This document shows positions 20,011 to 29,312 of a DNA stretch of 64,000 nucleotides, in pieces. How positions within the stretch are numbered: the first letter of the stretch is position 1; each line of letters opens with the position of its first letter. The notes under the pieces were generated by a model. It had not been told where the DNA came from. It ran no database searches and worked only from the letters and a program-made list of their open reading frames with translations. A program made the translations under genes and the position numbers. Source of the DNA: Granulosicoccus sp. (GTDB lineage Bacteria; Pseudomonadota; Gammaproteobacteria; Granulosicoccales; Granulosicoccaceae); the NCBI GenBank assembly GCA_013002205.1, contig JABDKN010000156.1:32417-96416 (forward strand). The letters are read 5' to 3'.

Positions 20011-21180
20011 TCAGGCTCCTGCCACCGGTGCACTGTGCGTGCGCGCAGAGGCGGCCTTCAGTGTCTCCTTCAACTCCTTCTCCATCGCTTCCAGTTGAGT
20101 CTCCGCTTCGGCACGTCGGCGCTTGCCCTCATCGGCAATCTGCAGGCTCTCCTCTACCGTGGCAATGAGGTTCTCGTTGGCGCGGCGCACTGCATTGACA
20201 TCGAATACGCCACGTTCCAGCTCCTCCCTGACCGTCCTGTTGGCCGTGCGCAGGTTCTCGGAGTTCTTTTCCAGCAGTTCGTTGGTCAGATCACTGGCCG
20301 CCTTGACACTCTTGGCTGCTTCGGCAGAGCGGAAGATGGTGACAGCCTGTGCAAGCTGTTGTCGCCACAAGGGAACGGTATTGACCAGCGTGGAATTGAT
20401 CTTGTTCACCAGGCCCTTGTCGTTTTCCTGGATCAGGCGAATGCTGGGCAATCCCTGCATGGCCACCTGACGCGTCAGGCGCAGGTCGTGGATACGCCGC
20501 TCCAGATCATCGCGCCCACCACGCAGATCCCGCAGCTCCTGCGCCAGCAGTACATCGTCCGCTTCGGCAGCCCTGGCCTCGGCGGCAGGGATCATCTCGG
20601 CGTCGATATACTTCAGTTTCTGCTCACCGGCCAGAATATAGGCTTCCAGGTTGTGGAAATAATCCAGGTTCGCTCCGTAGAGCTTGTCCAGTGACTTGAT
20701 GTCGCGCAGCAGCAGGGTCTTGTGCTTTTCAAGATCATCGGTCACCGCATCGACCTGCCGACGCACTCCTTCATATTGCTGTATGAACTTGGCCACCGGT
20801 GTCACACCGCCAAACAGCTTGCGGAGCAACCTGGCCAGAAACCCAGGGCGGTCATTCGGATCGAAATCCTCCACCTCGAAGCCGCGCAATACGGTCACCA
20901 TCTGGTTCAGGGAATTGCCGGCCGAGCCCAGATCCTTGTTGCGCACCCCTTCGAGCATATTGTCCGAAATGCTGGTGAGCTCCTGCTGCGCCTTGCTGCC
21001 GAAGAAGATGACCGAGTTGCTGTCCGTCAGGTCTATCTCGTCCATCAGCCGGTCGATGCGACTGCGCTCGGAAGCATCGACCTTTTCGTAAGGAACGATG
21101 TCCTCCTGTAAATCGGGTAACAGTTCGGTTCCCGGCAACAACTCTGCTTCGATCGCAACGTCTGTAGTGGTTGAGGACAT
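20011..21180 (-). CDS. Toxic anion resistance protein TelA family
   Basis: 389 aa, mostly helical; VIFFGSKAQQELTSISDNMLEGVRNKDLGSAGNSLNQMVTVLRGF is typical of TelA; aaggagaccaccc SD before ATG. Confidence 0.9.
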   Translation of the reverse strand: MSSTTTDVAIEAELLPGTELLPDLQEDIVPYEKVDASERSRIDRLMDEIDLTDSNSVIFFGSKAQQELTSISDNMLEGVRNKDLGSAGNSLNQMVTVLRGFEVEDFDPNDRPGFLARLLRKLFGGVTPVAKFIQQYEGVRRQVDAVTDDLEKHKTLLLRDIKSLDKLYGANLDYFHNLEAYILAGEQKLKYIDAEMIPAAEARAAEADDVLLAQELRDLRGGRDDLERRIHDLRLTRQVAMQGLPSIRLIQENDKGLVNKINSTLVNTVPLWRQQLAQAVTIFRSAEAAKSVKAASDLTNELLEKNSENLRTANRTVREELERGVFDVNAVRRANENLIATVEESLQIADEGKRRRAEAETQLEAMEKELKETLKAASARTHSAPVAGA

Positions 21181-21301
21181 GGGTGGTCTCCTTAATGTAA
21201 GAATCGGGCAATGCGTCTTTCAGGTCTCGTTGACGTATTGCGTAATGATCGGGGTTGGCGGGTTTCCGGGAAACATTCGCAAAAAATGCGTCCGGGCTGA
21301 G

Positions 21302-21353
21302 CGGACAATTCATGAATCACCCGGAGGGATCTGGTGATTTCATGAATTGTCCG
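21302..21353. repeat. Long hairpin between xpaC-like and telA-like genes
   Basis: cggacaattcatgaatcacc - 11-nt loop - ggtgatttcatgaattgtccg: ~20-bp stem with one bulged base; each arm contains the palindrome TTCATGAA. Confidence 0.9.
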
Positions 21354-21355
21354 GG

Positions 21356-22204
21356 TCAGGTAACACCTTCTTTTTCCATTTGCATCTGCAGGACCTCGAT
21401 GGTGACATCGAGATCTGAGAGATTGTTCTCGGCCAGCTTCATCTGCTGTTCCGTAATGACCGTTTCGATGGTAGTCAACACCCGTCTGAAATTGTCCTCG
21501 AGCGCATGCTGCTCACCTTCGGTATGCGTTCTGGCATAGCCTTCAGTCACCTGTTGTGCGCCATCCAGGTACACCTTGAGAAACTTGCGGGCGCGGCGGG
21601 CGTCCACGGGGTCGCGTTCGATGGTGTCCAGGATGTCCCGGGCTTCCTTGACGATGCGGCGCAGTCTGTCCTTGAATTCGATGTTGTGTATCCTGCGGCT
21701 GGAATTTTCGATGGCCAGCAACTTGCCTTCCGCCTCGTCCAGCAATTCGACGAGTTCTTCAGTGGTGATGCCGATGGCCGCAATGTCCGGCCCCTTGCTG
21801 TCGGAGTCGAAATCATAATACAAGTAGCACCCTACCAGGACGGCTATGGCCCACAGGACACTGTCGAACAGGTCGTACTGGTTGGGCAGCCCCAGCCAGG
21901 CCACCAGGAATATACCCGCCGCGACCAGGACGGCTCCAACCAGACGATAGCGCACGGTGCTGGCACGACGACGCAATCGACGCTTGCGCGCCTCGTTGTC
22001 CAGGCGGATGCCCTTGCGGATCAGGGTGGCGGCCGCCATGCACAGGATGAAACCGGCACCGCGTGCCATGGCTTCGACAGTGCGCCCATCCATCAATGCC
22101 AGAAAGGTTGCCGGTAGCAGCGGGAATGCCAGCAGGTAGAGCAGGAACCCACGCCACAGCACGGCTGGCCTGGACTCGGAGTCGATGCGCGTGACGGCAG
22201 CCAT
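21356..22204 (-). CDS. XpaC-like protein (5-bromo-4-chloroindolyl phosphate hydrolysis family)
   Basis: N-terminal TM segments, conserved helical C-terminal half (LRRIVKEARDILDTIERDPVDARRARKFLKVYLDGAQQVTEGYA); upstream of telA-like gene. Confidence 0.85.
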   Translation of the reverse strand: MAAVTRIDSESRPAVLWRGFLLYLLAFPLLPATFLALMDGRTVEAMARGAGFILCMAAATLIRKGIRLDNEARKRRLRRRASTVRYRLVGAVLVAAGIFLVAWLGLPNQYDLFDSVLWAIAVLVGCYLYYDFDSDSKGPDIAAIGITTEELVELLDEAEGKLLAIENSSRRIHNIEFKDRLRRIVKEARDILDTIERDPVDARRARKFLKVYLDGAQQVTEGYARTHTEGEQHALEDNFRRVLTTIETVITEQQMKLAENNLSDLDVTIEVLQMQMEKEGVT

Positions 22205-22206
22205 GT

Positions 22207-22293
22207 TCAGCCCATGACAGCCTGGCAGGAGATCATGCCCACGGATATCAGCAGAATGAAGAATCCGATGACGCGTTGCAGTGCTTTAGGCAT
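22207..22293 (-). CDS. Candidate 28-aa hydrophobic microprotein (MPKALQRVIGFFILLISVGMISCQAVMG)
   Basis: Manually translated ORF, below the ORF-track length cut-off; stop lies 2 bp before the xpaC-like ATG; single TM or lipobox-like segment; SD weak. Confidence 0.4.
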   Translation of the reverse strand: MPKALQRVIGFFILLISVGMISCQAVMG

Positions 22294-22320
22294 AGTGGCC
22301 AGCTCAATTAATTGAAAATG

Positions 22321-22992
22321 CTAGGATTTGCGTGTCAAGAGATAGACCCGTTCATCGAGTGTTTCAAGTCCTCGATCGGCCAGATTGCCCACATGTCGCG
22401 GACCACTGTAGTACGCCAGCTCCTCGATCCGGAAATCGTTACTCAGTAATTCACGCGCATTGTCATCGCTCACGGAAAACGGTGGACCCTGCATGCGCGC
22501 CTGATCGTAGCTGATCGTCAGCAACAGCGCCCGGGTATCGGCGACCAGCAGGGCGCCCAGATGGTGGGCATAGGCGTTGCGCAGCTCGCCATCCAGGGCA
22601 ATCATCGCCGCGCGATCGTAGACCCCCTGGCAGTGCGCCACCTGGGCAGGCGTGAGCGCAAAGAAGTCGCCAATCAGCAGTTCTATCCCCTGTGCCGGAC
22701 CCTGGCCACTCAGTCGCAGGAAATCACCCTCGACCGATCGTGTGCAGTCGAGGTCGTTTTCCCGAAAGAATGCCTCTCCTGCCTTCTCACTGAACTCCAC
22801 ACCCAGCACCGGATGACCTTGTCGGTGCAACCACAGCATATCCAGGGATTTGCCACACAAGGGCACGAATACCGCTGCTCCGGCGGCCAGGTCGAGCTGC
22901 TTCCAGAATTCCTGCAGCCGTTTGTTGACCGAGTCCTGGTGGAATGCGATTCTGTCCCCGGACCATTTTTCGTGCCAGTAATCTGCGTGCAT
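22321..22992 (-). CDS. tpm: Thiopurine S-methyltransferase
   Basis: MHADYWHEKWSGDRIAFHQDSVNKRLQEFW, VFVPLCGKSLDMLWL. Confidence 0.96.
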   Translation of the reverse strand: MHADYWHEKWSGDRIAFHQDSVNKRLQEFWKQLDLAAGAAVFVPLCGKSLDMLWLHRQGHPVLGVEFSEKAGEAFFRENDLDCTRSVEGDFLRLSGQGPAQGIELLIGDFFALTPAQVAHCQGVYDRAAMIALDGELRNAYAHHLGALLVADTRALLLTISYDQARMQGPPFSVSDDNARELLSNDFRIEELAYYSGPRHVGNLADRGLETLDERVYLLTRKS

Positions 22993-23002
22993 TGCCCTCC
23001 CC

Positions 23003-26000
23003 TCAGCGGCCGCCGGTCGCGTCGCCCGTCAGCGGTGGTTCCCACTCCCGCCACCCCTGGAGCAACGGGAAGTACAGTCCGAGCCGAATGGGGCGCTCGT
23101 CCATGTGCCGAATGATATCAGCATAGCGATTGAGCTGATCGGTATAGCGCAGCTGTTCACTGTCAAGAAAGGCGTCAACCTGGCCGCCACGGTGTTCACC
23201 GGTCTTGAAGTCGACGATCCAGCGCACTCCCTGCTCATCCACGAAGGTCCTGTCGATCACGACCTGCTGCACATCCCCTGCAGGATCGGCCGACACCGGA
23301 TTGCCGGCAACGCTCAGCGCCCACTCGGATCGGGCCGCATCATGACCGGCCAGCACCCAGCGACCCCGTTCGTCCGCCAGCGTGTTACGCAGTGCCAGAA
23401 TCACCCTCTGCGTGGCGTCCGCCAGCCGCTCCTTGTGCACCCCCAGATTTTGCAACTGCCTGCTGGCGATGATCGACATCGCGTCCAGATCCACGTCCTG
23501 CAAGGTGTCGGGTGAGGCTGCGAGCATCTGCAGTTGCTGGTGGACGACCGTGCCGATATCCCGGGCCAGTCGCCCGGCCCACGAAAATTCGATTGATCGT
23601 GTGTCAGGCGAGGCCTTGTCCCCGCCCCTTTTCCACTGGAAGGCCGGAAAATGCGGGAAATCGACCTGCACGGGCAATCGTTCCAGCATCGGCGGCTGCA
23701 GGGACGGATCACTCATCTCCAGCGCCATCTGCTCCTGGTGGTGCTCTGTCCCGACGGCAGATGGGTCTGCGGGGCCCTGCGCTGCCACGAACTCTGCCTC
23801 GAACTCTGCCTCGAGCAATGGCCAGAGTGGCCTGAGAAGTGAACCCTTCGCCGGTTCCCGGAGCTGACCGCCGGCATTGTGCGAAGCTCGCGCCAGCAGG
23901 TGCAGATGGTGTCGGGCGCGCGTGCACGCGACATAGAGCAGGCGGAGTTGTTCCTGATCGTCGCAGCGCTCCCGAGCCTTGCGCACCAGGCGATTGATGC
24001 GCTCCCGGCGGCTGATGTGTACACCGGACTGCTCGAGCGGCGCCAGCAGAAGCTGAGGCCGGCCGTCCAGCGTACTCTCAAACCAGTTCAGCAACTGTCC
24101 GGTATCGGTACGTGACTTTCGATCCAGTGCCGGCAGAATCACGGTATCGAACTCGAGACCCTTGGCCTTGTGCAGTGTCATGATCTGAATTCGGCAGTCG
24201 CCCTCCTGGACACCGACCGCGTACAGCGATTTCATGGTCTCGACGAGCACGCTTTTCTCCCACAGCCGCCCCTCTGCCTCCAGTTCACCCAACCGTGCAA
24301 GTGCCTGCTCGGCAGCATGCCGGTCCACTGCATCGCGACACACCACCGGCCCGCCCAGTTGCAGCCAGACCGACTCCACCCAGGGGAGCAAGCGGCTCCT
24401 GGATGCCGAGTACAGCGCAGGCTCGATCACCTGCCGGAAACGAGCCAGGCGAGCCTGCCCGTCGCTCGACAGCCTGGCGACCCGTGCCGGATCACGCAGC
24501 AGCTCGATCAGGGCCGCCTCACGCCCACAGTCATCCATCAGGGTGTGCAGGTCATGCAGCGTCAGTCCGACGAACGGTGCGCGCAACAATGACAGCCAAT
24601 GCAGTCTGTCATGCGGGTAACGCAGGGCCAGGCACAGCGACACCAGGTCCCGCACGACGGCACGCTCGCCCAGCAGGTCCATGTCGATCGCCTCGAAGGC
24701 CAGGTCACGTTCTCGCAGGGCCGCAAAGATCTCGTGTGCCTGGGCACGGGATCGCACGAGTATGGCGACCGTATGCTGCGGCCCCGTGGCCAGTGCGTCG
24801 GCCGCAAGCCGGGCGACACGTGACGCTTCATCGCATTTGTCGGCGTCCACCAGTCCATGCACCTGCACAGCGCCGTCGGTATCCAGGTGTGCCGCAGACG
24901 ACGAATAGGGAACGGCGCCACTGTTGGCATCTGCACGACGCGGAAAGATGGACGAAAACGTCTGGTTGACCCACTCGATAATCACCGGTGCAGCCCTGAA
25001 ATTGACGGTCAGTGTCAGCGATTCCAGCGAAACCGGCCCGATTCCGTGTAACTGCGCTTCCCCGAACAACGCCACATCAGCATCGCGAAACCGGTAGATC
25101 GACTGCATGGGATCCCCCACGGCGAAGAAGGTCCTGCCATCGCCGGCTGTCCAGCCGGCCACCAGCTTGCGAAACAGCGCGAACTGGGTCTGGGATGTAT
25201 CCTGGAACTCATCCACCAGTACATGACGCAGTGACAGATCCATCGCCAGTGCCAGATCGGTTGGCGCATCATCGGTACCCAGGGCCCGCTGCGCCCGTTC
25301 GGACAATTCGACGAAGTCCACCTTGCCCAGCTCCGCAAACACCAGTTGCAGTTCGACCAGCAGGTCCGGCAGGACACCCAGCAGTTGCGCCAGCAACGCC
25401 CATTGATCATCGGCATAGTGCGGGTCAGGCAGATCGCGGACTTCGATCAGCGCATCGACGAAGTCGGGGGCCTCGGCAACCCGCCCGAGCAGGCCCATCA
25501 TCCCCTGTTTGTGGTTTTCCAGAACCTCAGGCGCTACACCCCGTGACTTCGCATGGGACTTCGCCGGGAAACCGAGATCCCTGGTCAATCGCCTGCGAAC
25601 AGTCCGGGGGGAGGTGGCCGTCAGCAGCGCATCGCCGATACTGCGCCAGGCATCCAGTTCATCCGGGGATGGTCCGGGCAAGGCCTGGATATCCAGCCAG
25701 CCCTGCCGCTCAACTGGCAACGCGCCGAGATCACCCTCGGCATCCTGCAGCAGGAATTCGCAGGCCATGCGCAATCGCCCAGGCAGATCTCCGGCCAGCC
25801 CGGCAGGCAGCAGGGCATGCAGATTCTCGAGCCGCGATTCGATCAGTTCGGCCAGCATGCCCTCAAGCATGGCCCGTAACTGCACGTGGCTGCCTGCTTC
25901 CGTGTAGGCAAGTCGTTTCCACTGGTCACGCTTGGCCAGCAGGTTGGCCAGCAGGGACCTGGCCAGTTCCAGGCGGTTACCGACCTGCAGCAGAACGAGG

Positions 26001-26497
26001 CCGAGAGACTGGATATGATTGTCGATGAATCGGGCAGCGACTTCCCGGTAGATGACGGTGGCATCCTCGACCACGCCGGTTGGTGCACCGAGGGCCGAGG
26101 TCACCGGTAGCCGGTGCGCCAGTTGTGTCGCCAGCGCATCGATCGTACGCAGGTTCAACCGCTGAGGGTTGCGAATCAACTGCCACTGCCGCTCGGCATC
26201 GCGCAGCAGGACCGCATGGGCCAGTGCCAGGCCCTGCGCTTCGTACTCATTGTCTGGACTGACGCCGGAGGCGGCACGTTCCAGTGTCTGAATGACGCGC
26301 TGACGCATCTCACTGGCTGCCTTGCGCGTGAAGGTGATGGCGAGTATCTGTTCGGGCTCGTCCACGGTGGCCAGCAGTGTCAGTACCCGCCTTGTCAACA
26401 ATTCGGTCTTGCCGGATCCCGCCGGAGCCTGGACGATGAACGAGGTGGCGGGATCGAGTGCCCGTTCACGAATGGCGGCATCCACCGGTGCGCTCAT
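23003..26497 (-). CDS. UvrD/Rep-family helicase with C-terminal PD-(D/E)XK nuclease (AddA-like)
   Basis: Walker A FIVQAPAGSGKTELLTRR, Walker B VDEFQDTSQ, C-terminal WIVDFKTGE nuclease motif; 1164 aa. Confidence 0.93.
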   Translation of the reverse strand: MSAPVDAAIRERALDPATSFIVQAPAGSGKTELLTRRVLTLLATVDEPEQILAITFTRKAASEMRQRVIQTLERAASGVSPDNEYEAQGLALAHAVLLRDAERQWQLIRNPQRLNLRTIDALATQLAHRLPVTSALGAPTGVVEDATVIYREVAARFIDNHIQSLGLVLLQVGNRLELARSLLANLLAKRDQWKRLAYTEAGSHVQLRAMLEGMLAELIESRLENLHALLPAGLAGDLPGRLRMACEFLLQDAEGDLGALPVERQGWLDIQALPGPSPDELDAWRSIGDALLTATSPRTVRRRLTRDLGFPAKSHAKSRGVAPEVLENHKQGMMGLLGRVAEAPDFVDALIEVRDLPDPHYADDQWALLAQLLGVLPDLLVELQLVFAELGKVDFVELSERAQRALGTDDAPTDLALAMDLSLRHVLVDEFQDTSQTQFALFRKLVAGWTAGDGRTFFAVGDPMQSIYRFRDADVALFGEAQLHGIGPVSLESLTLTVNFRAAPVIIEWVNQTFSSIFPRRADANSGAVPYSSSAAHLDTDGAVQVHGLVDADKCDEASRVARLAADALATGPQHTVAILVRSRAQAHEIFAALRERDLAFEAIDMDLLGERAVVRDLVSLCLALRYPHDRLHWLSLLRAPFVGLTLHDLHTLMDDCGREAALIELLRDPARVARLSSDGQARLARFRQVIEPALYSASRSRLLPWVESVWLQLGGPVVCRDAVDRHAAEQALARLGELEAEGRLWEKSVLVETMKSLYAVGVQEGDCRIQIMTLHKAKGLEFDTVILPALDRKSRTDTGQLLNWFESTLDGRPQLLLAPLEQSGVHISRRERINRLVRKARERCDDQEQLRLLYVACTRARHHLHLLARASHNAGGQLREPAKGSLLRPLWPLLEAEFEAEFVAAQGPADPSAVGTEHHQEQMALEMSDPSLQPPMLERLPVQVDFPHFPAFQWKRGGDKASPDTRSIEFSWAGRLARDIGTVVHQQLQMLAASPDTLQDVDLDAMSIIASRQLQNLGVHKERLADATQRVILALRNTLADERGRWVLAGHDAARSEWALSVAGNPVSADPAGDVQQVVIDRTFVDEQGVRWIVDFKTGEHRGGQVDAFLDSEQLRYTDQLNRYADIIRHMDERPIRLGLYFPLLQGWREWEPPLTGDATGGR

Positions 26498-29226
26498 GAC
26501 ACTTGCTCCACACTATCACCCTGGTCAGTGGATTCCTCATCCGCCTCAGCCTGCGCCACTTCATCGATCCGGCACAATGGCTTGAGTTCGCAATACCGGC
26601 AGGCGCCTGTCATGGGTGTAACCGTGGCCAGGCCCTGGCGCAACTCGGCGGCGACGACATCCAGCGCTTCGCGCCAGTGACGTCGCCAGTCATCCCAGTT
26701 CTCCAGAGCCCGCTCCGTCGCCTGGGCACCACGGGATGTCGTCACACGCGTCTTCACACCGGGGAGCAGGTCGGCGTCGCTGGCCACGCCCTTGAAGCCA
26801 CACTGATTGCGGGCAACCTGGGCAAAGCCTGCACCCTGGATTTCATCATTGGTCAGCACATACAGGGGCAGCTGCGGATTGACGATGCGCGGGTCGGACC
26901 ATGTGTTGACGCTATTGGATGTCCCTGTCTTGTAATCGACCACCACCAATACATCACCGACACGGTCTATCCTGTCGAGCATGACGTTCACGATGACGCC
27001 GCCGTGCTCGATACTCTGCCGCTGCTCCATATCGACCACGTGAAATGGCTGGCGTGGAGCTTCGCACCGTGCCAGCCACTCATGCAGCAACAGGCGGACT
27101 CTGGTGCGTTCCAGTGATTGCAGTTGCACGGGAATCGACAACTCGTCGATAGCCGTGTCGACGGCCTGCCCGATCTCCTGCTCGCATTCCCCGGCATCCA
27201 TATCCACCAGCCTCTGGTGACTGCGCACCGAGCGCCAGAACAGTTCCAGCGCGCGATGCAGCAGCGTGCCATGCTGCCGGGGATCGAGTCCCAGGCCTGC
27301 CTCTTCCAGAGGACGGATCTGCAATCGATGCAGGGCAAAGGCGCGAAACGGGCACAGTGCCTGGCTTTCGAACAATCGGGCTCCGCCGGCAAGCTCGCTG
27401 CCCTCGGGCAGGGTCGGACCATGATCGTCAACGAGTCGCTCAAGCCGCAGCGCCGTCTGCAGTTGCCTGACCGGGTCGATGAGGGGCGGTACGGATTCCA
27501 GGTACTGCAGCCTGCTTGCGGCTGCCAGTCGGTTGCCATCGGAGGTGGGTACCGTCGGCAGAGCTGCCATCGCCAGAGTCTTGCCGTCGCGTAGCTGCGC
27601 ATGGCTGGCGATCAGCAGGGGTGCCTGTGAGCTCCACATCAGGTATTCGCGCTCGGCGAGCTTCAACCTGCCCAGCGCCGAGGCATCAGGAACCCCCTGT
27701 GCCTTCTGCCTGTCGATGGACAGGTAGGGGTTGGGGGAACCGGCTGGCGGCCACTGCTCGGCATCCAGACCGGCGACCCACAGGCAATCGAGGTGAATGC
27801 CATGGCTCTCCAGCCGGCCCATGATCTGAATGGGCGTCGCGGGAGTGTCCACCTGAAAAATGCGTTCGCGGGCCAGCTGCTGCACGATCTGTAATGCCGA
27901 CGCGGCACCGAGTGCCTGGCCATCATCGAGCAGCTCCATGTCGTCAAGGCACTCCAGCCACGCCGATACAGCCTGGTATTCCTCACTGTCCAGGCCTTCG
28001 CCCGGCCAGCCCAGCAGACTCAGCCAGTCACTGAATCGAGAGGCCCAGGTGGACAGCGGCGCACTACCCAGGCGCCGGCGTTTGAGCAACTGGCTGATCG
28101 GGCGGTTGAGCCGGCTGCCCGGGTAGAGTCGGCCCTGGAATTCTTCCAGAGTCAGCGATCTGACCCGTTCGTCACGCAGGCGCCGATCCAGTTGTTCGCG
28201 ACGTCGCGCTTCACTGCCGGCAGCCCGGAGATAGGGAGAAAGCAGTACTGCTGAGAGCTCGCTTCCCTGGATGGAGGTGAGCACAAGCTTGAGCAGGGTC
28301 AAACCCGCCATGACCGCGGCAACATCCTGCAACGGGATACCCAGGGAAAGATCGAAGGGTCGTCCCAGCTTGCGGATCTCCTCCGGCGAGCGACCCGGAA
28401 AGAAAGCCCGATCAAATGCACGCATCACCACCAAACGCATTTTCTGCAAGTCCGGCACCACCAGTCCAAGTGACTGGGAGGCATCACGTTCCAGTTCATG
28501 ACGCATCTGCATGGCAATCGACAACAGCTCCTCGTCATCATCAGCAAAGCTCTGCACATGCACCTGGGCGTCGGCTGGATGACTGGCCCTGTGTACCGCA
28601 ACGCCTGCCGCAGACAGCGACTCGCACAGCAACTCGAGTTGCGGTGGCAGTTCGAGAAAGCCCTCCAGGATGATGCTCGATGGCAACAGCCGCGCTGCAC
28701 CAGGCAGAGTCAAGGTTTCCATAAGATGCTCGGCCAGGGAGGCGTCATCGACACAGGACTCCCGTTGCAGAAACAGCCGGTATCGTGAACACCAGCGTTG
28801 CCAGGTATACTGATCCAGCGACAGGTAGTGCTCTTCCGGGTTGTGGCACTGCCAGGCGCAGGCGAGATCCCAGGCGGATCTGGCCGAGGAGGTGGCGGCC
28901 TCGATGTCCAGCAGTGCCAGATTCGAGTCCTGTTCGATAACACTGCGCCACGCCCTCTGCTGCAGGAGATCGGGCAGTAAGGTGCGCGAAGAGAATCCAG
29001 CTGCCAGGGCTGCCGCATGCAGCGTCCTGAGCCAGGCACGTAATGGCAGAATCGCCGGCGTCTCCCAGCACTGCCGCCCGTTTGCCAGTTGCCAGTCCTG
29101 ATAGCGCATCAGGTGATGCCGCGCCAGCCGCTGATTGACCGTGACCAGAACCGAGCCGTCGGCTACCTGCGCATGAAGATCATTCACTGTCCGATAAAAC
29201 CCGGGGGGTATCTGCAAGGCGGACAT
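26494..29226 (-). CDS. PD-(D/E)XK nuclease family DNA repair protein (AddB-like)
   Basis: VVVDYKTGTS nuclease motif, CRYCELKPLC cysteine cluster, 4-bp overlap with AddA-like gene. Confidence 0.9.
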   Translation of the reverse strand: MSALQIPPGFYRTVNDLHAQVADGSVLVTVNQRLARHHLMRYQDWQLANGRQCWETPAILPLRAWLRTLHAAALAAGFSSRTLLPDLLQQRAWRSVIEQDSNLALLDIEAATSSARSAWDLACAWQCHNPEEHYLSLDQYTWQRWCSRYRLFLQRESCVDDASLAEHLMETLTLPGAARLLPSSIILEGFLELPPQLELLCESLSAAGVAVHRASHPADAQVHVQSFADDDEELLSIAMQMRHELERDASQSLGLVVPDLQKMRLVVMRAFDRAFFPGRSPEEIRKLGRPFDLSLGIPLQDVAAVMAGLTLLKLVLTSIQGSELSAVLLSPYLRAAGSEARRREQLDRRLRDERVRSLTLEEFQGRLYPGSRLNRPISQLLKRRRLGSAPLSTWASRFSDWLSLLGWPGEGLDSEEYQAVSAWLECLDDMELLDDGQALGAASALQIVQQLARERIFQVDTPATPIQIMGRLESHGIHLDCLWVAGLDAEQWPPAGSPNPYLSIDRQKAQGVPDASALGRLKLAEREYLMWSSQAPLLIASHAQLRDGKTLAMAALPTVPTSDGNRLAAASRLQYLESVPPLIDPVRQLQTALRLERLVDDHGPTLPEGSELAGGARLFESQALCPFRAFALHRLQIRPLEEAGLGLDPRQHGTLLHRALELFWRSVRSHQRLVDMDAGECEQEIGQAVDTAIDELSIPVQLQSLERTRVRLLLHEWLARCEAPRQPFHVVDMEQRQSIEHGGVIVNVMLDRIDRVGDVLVVVDYKTGTSNSVNTWSDPRIVNPQLPLYVLTNDEIQGAGFAQVARNQCGFKGVASDADLLPGVKTRVTTSRGAQATERALENWDDWRRHWREALDVVAAELRQGLATVTPMTGACRYCELKPLCRIDEVAQAEADEESTDQGDSVEQVS

Positions 29227-29312
29227 GGTACACGCATGACTGCAATATCCAACACCGAACGATACAATGGTGCCGTTGGCATACCGCCATCCGCAACGGC
29301 AATAGAAAAACA

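Noticed and set aside
17456-22204. Calling the TelA/XpaC cluster a tellurite-resistance operon
   Set aside because: Family names are historical; no TerC/TerD/TerZ-type genes occur in the window, and SPFH/zinc-ribbon partners point to a membrane role instead.
25012-26028. 338-aa plus-strand ORF rich in R/P/A
   Set aside because: Shadow frame of the AddA-like helicase gene.
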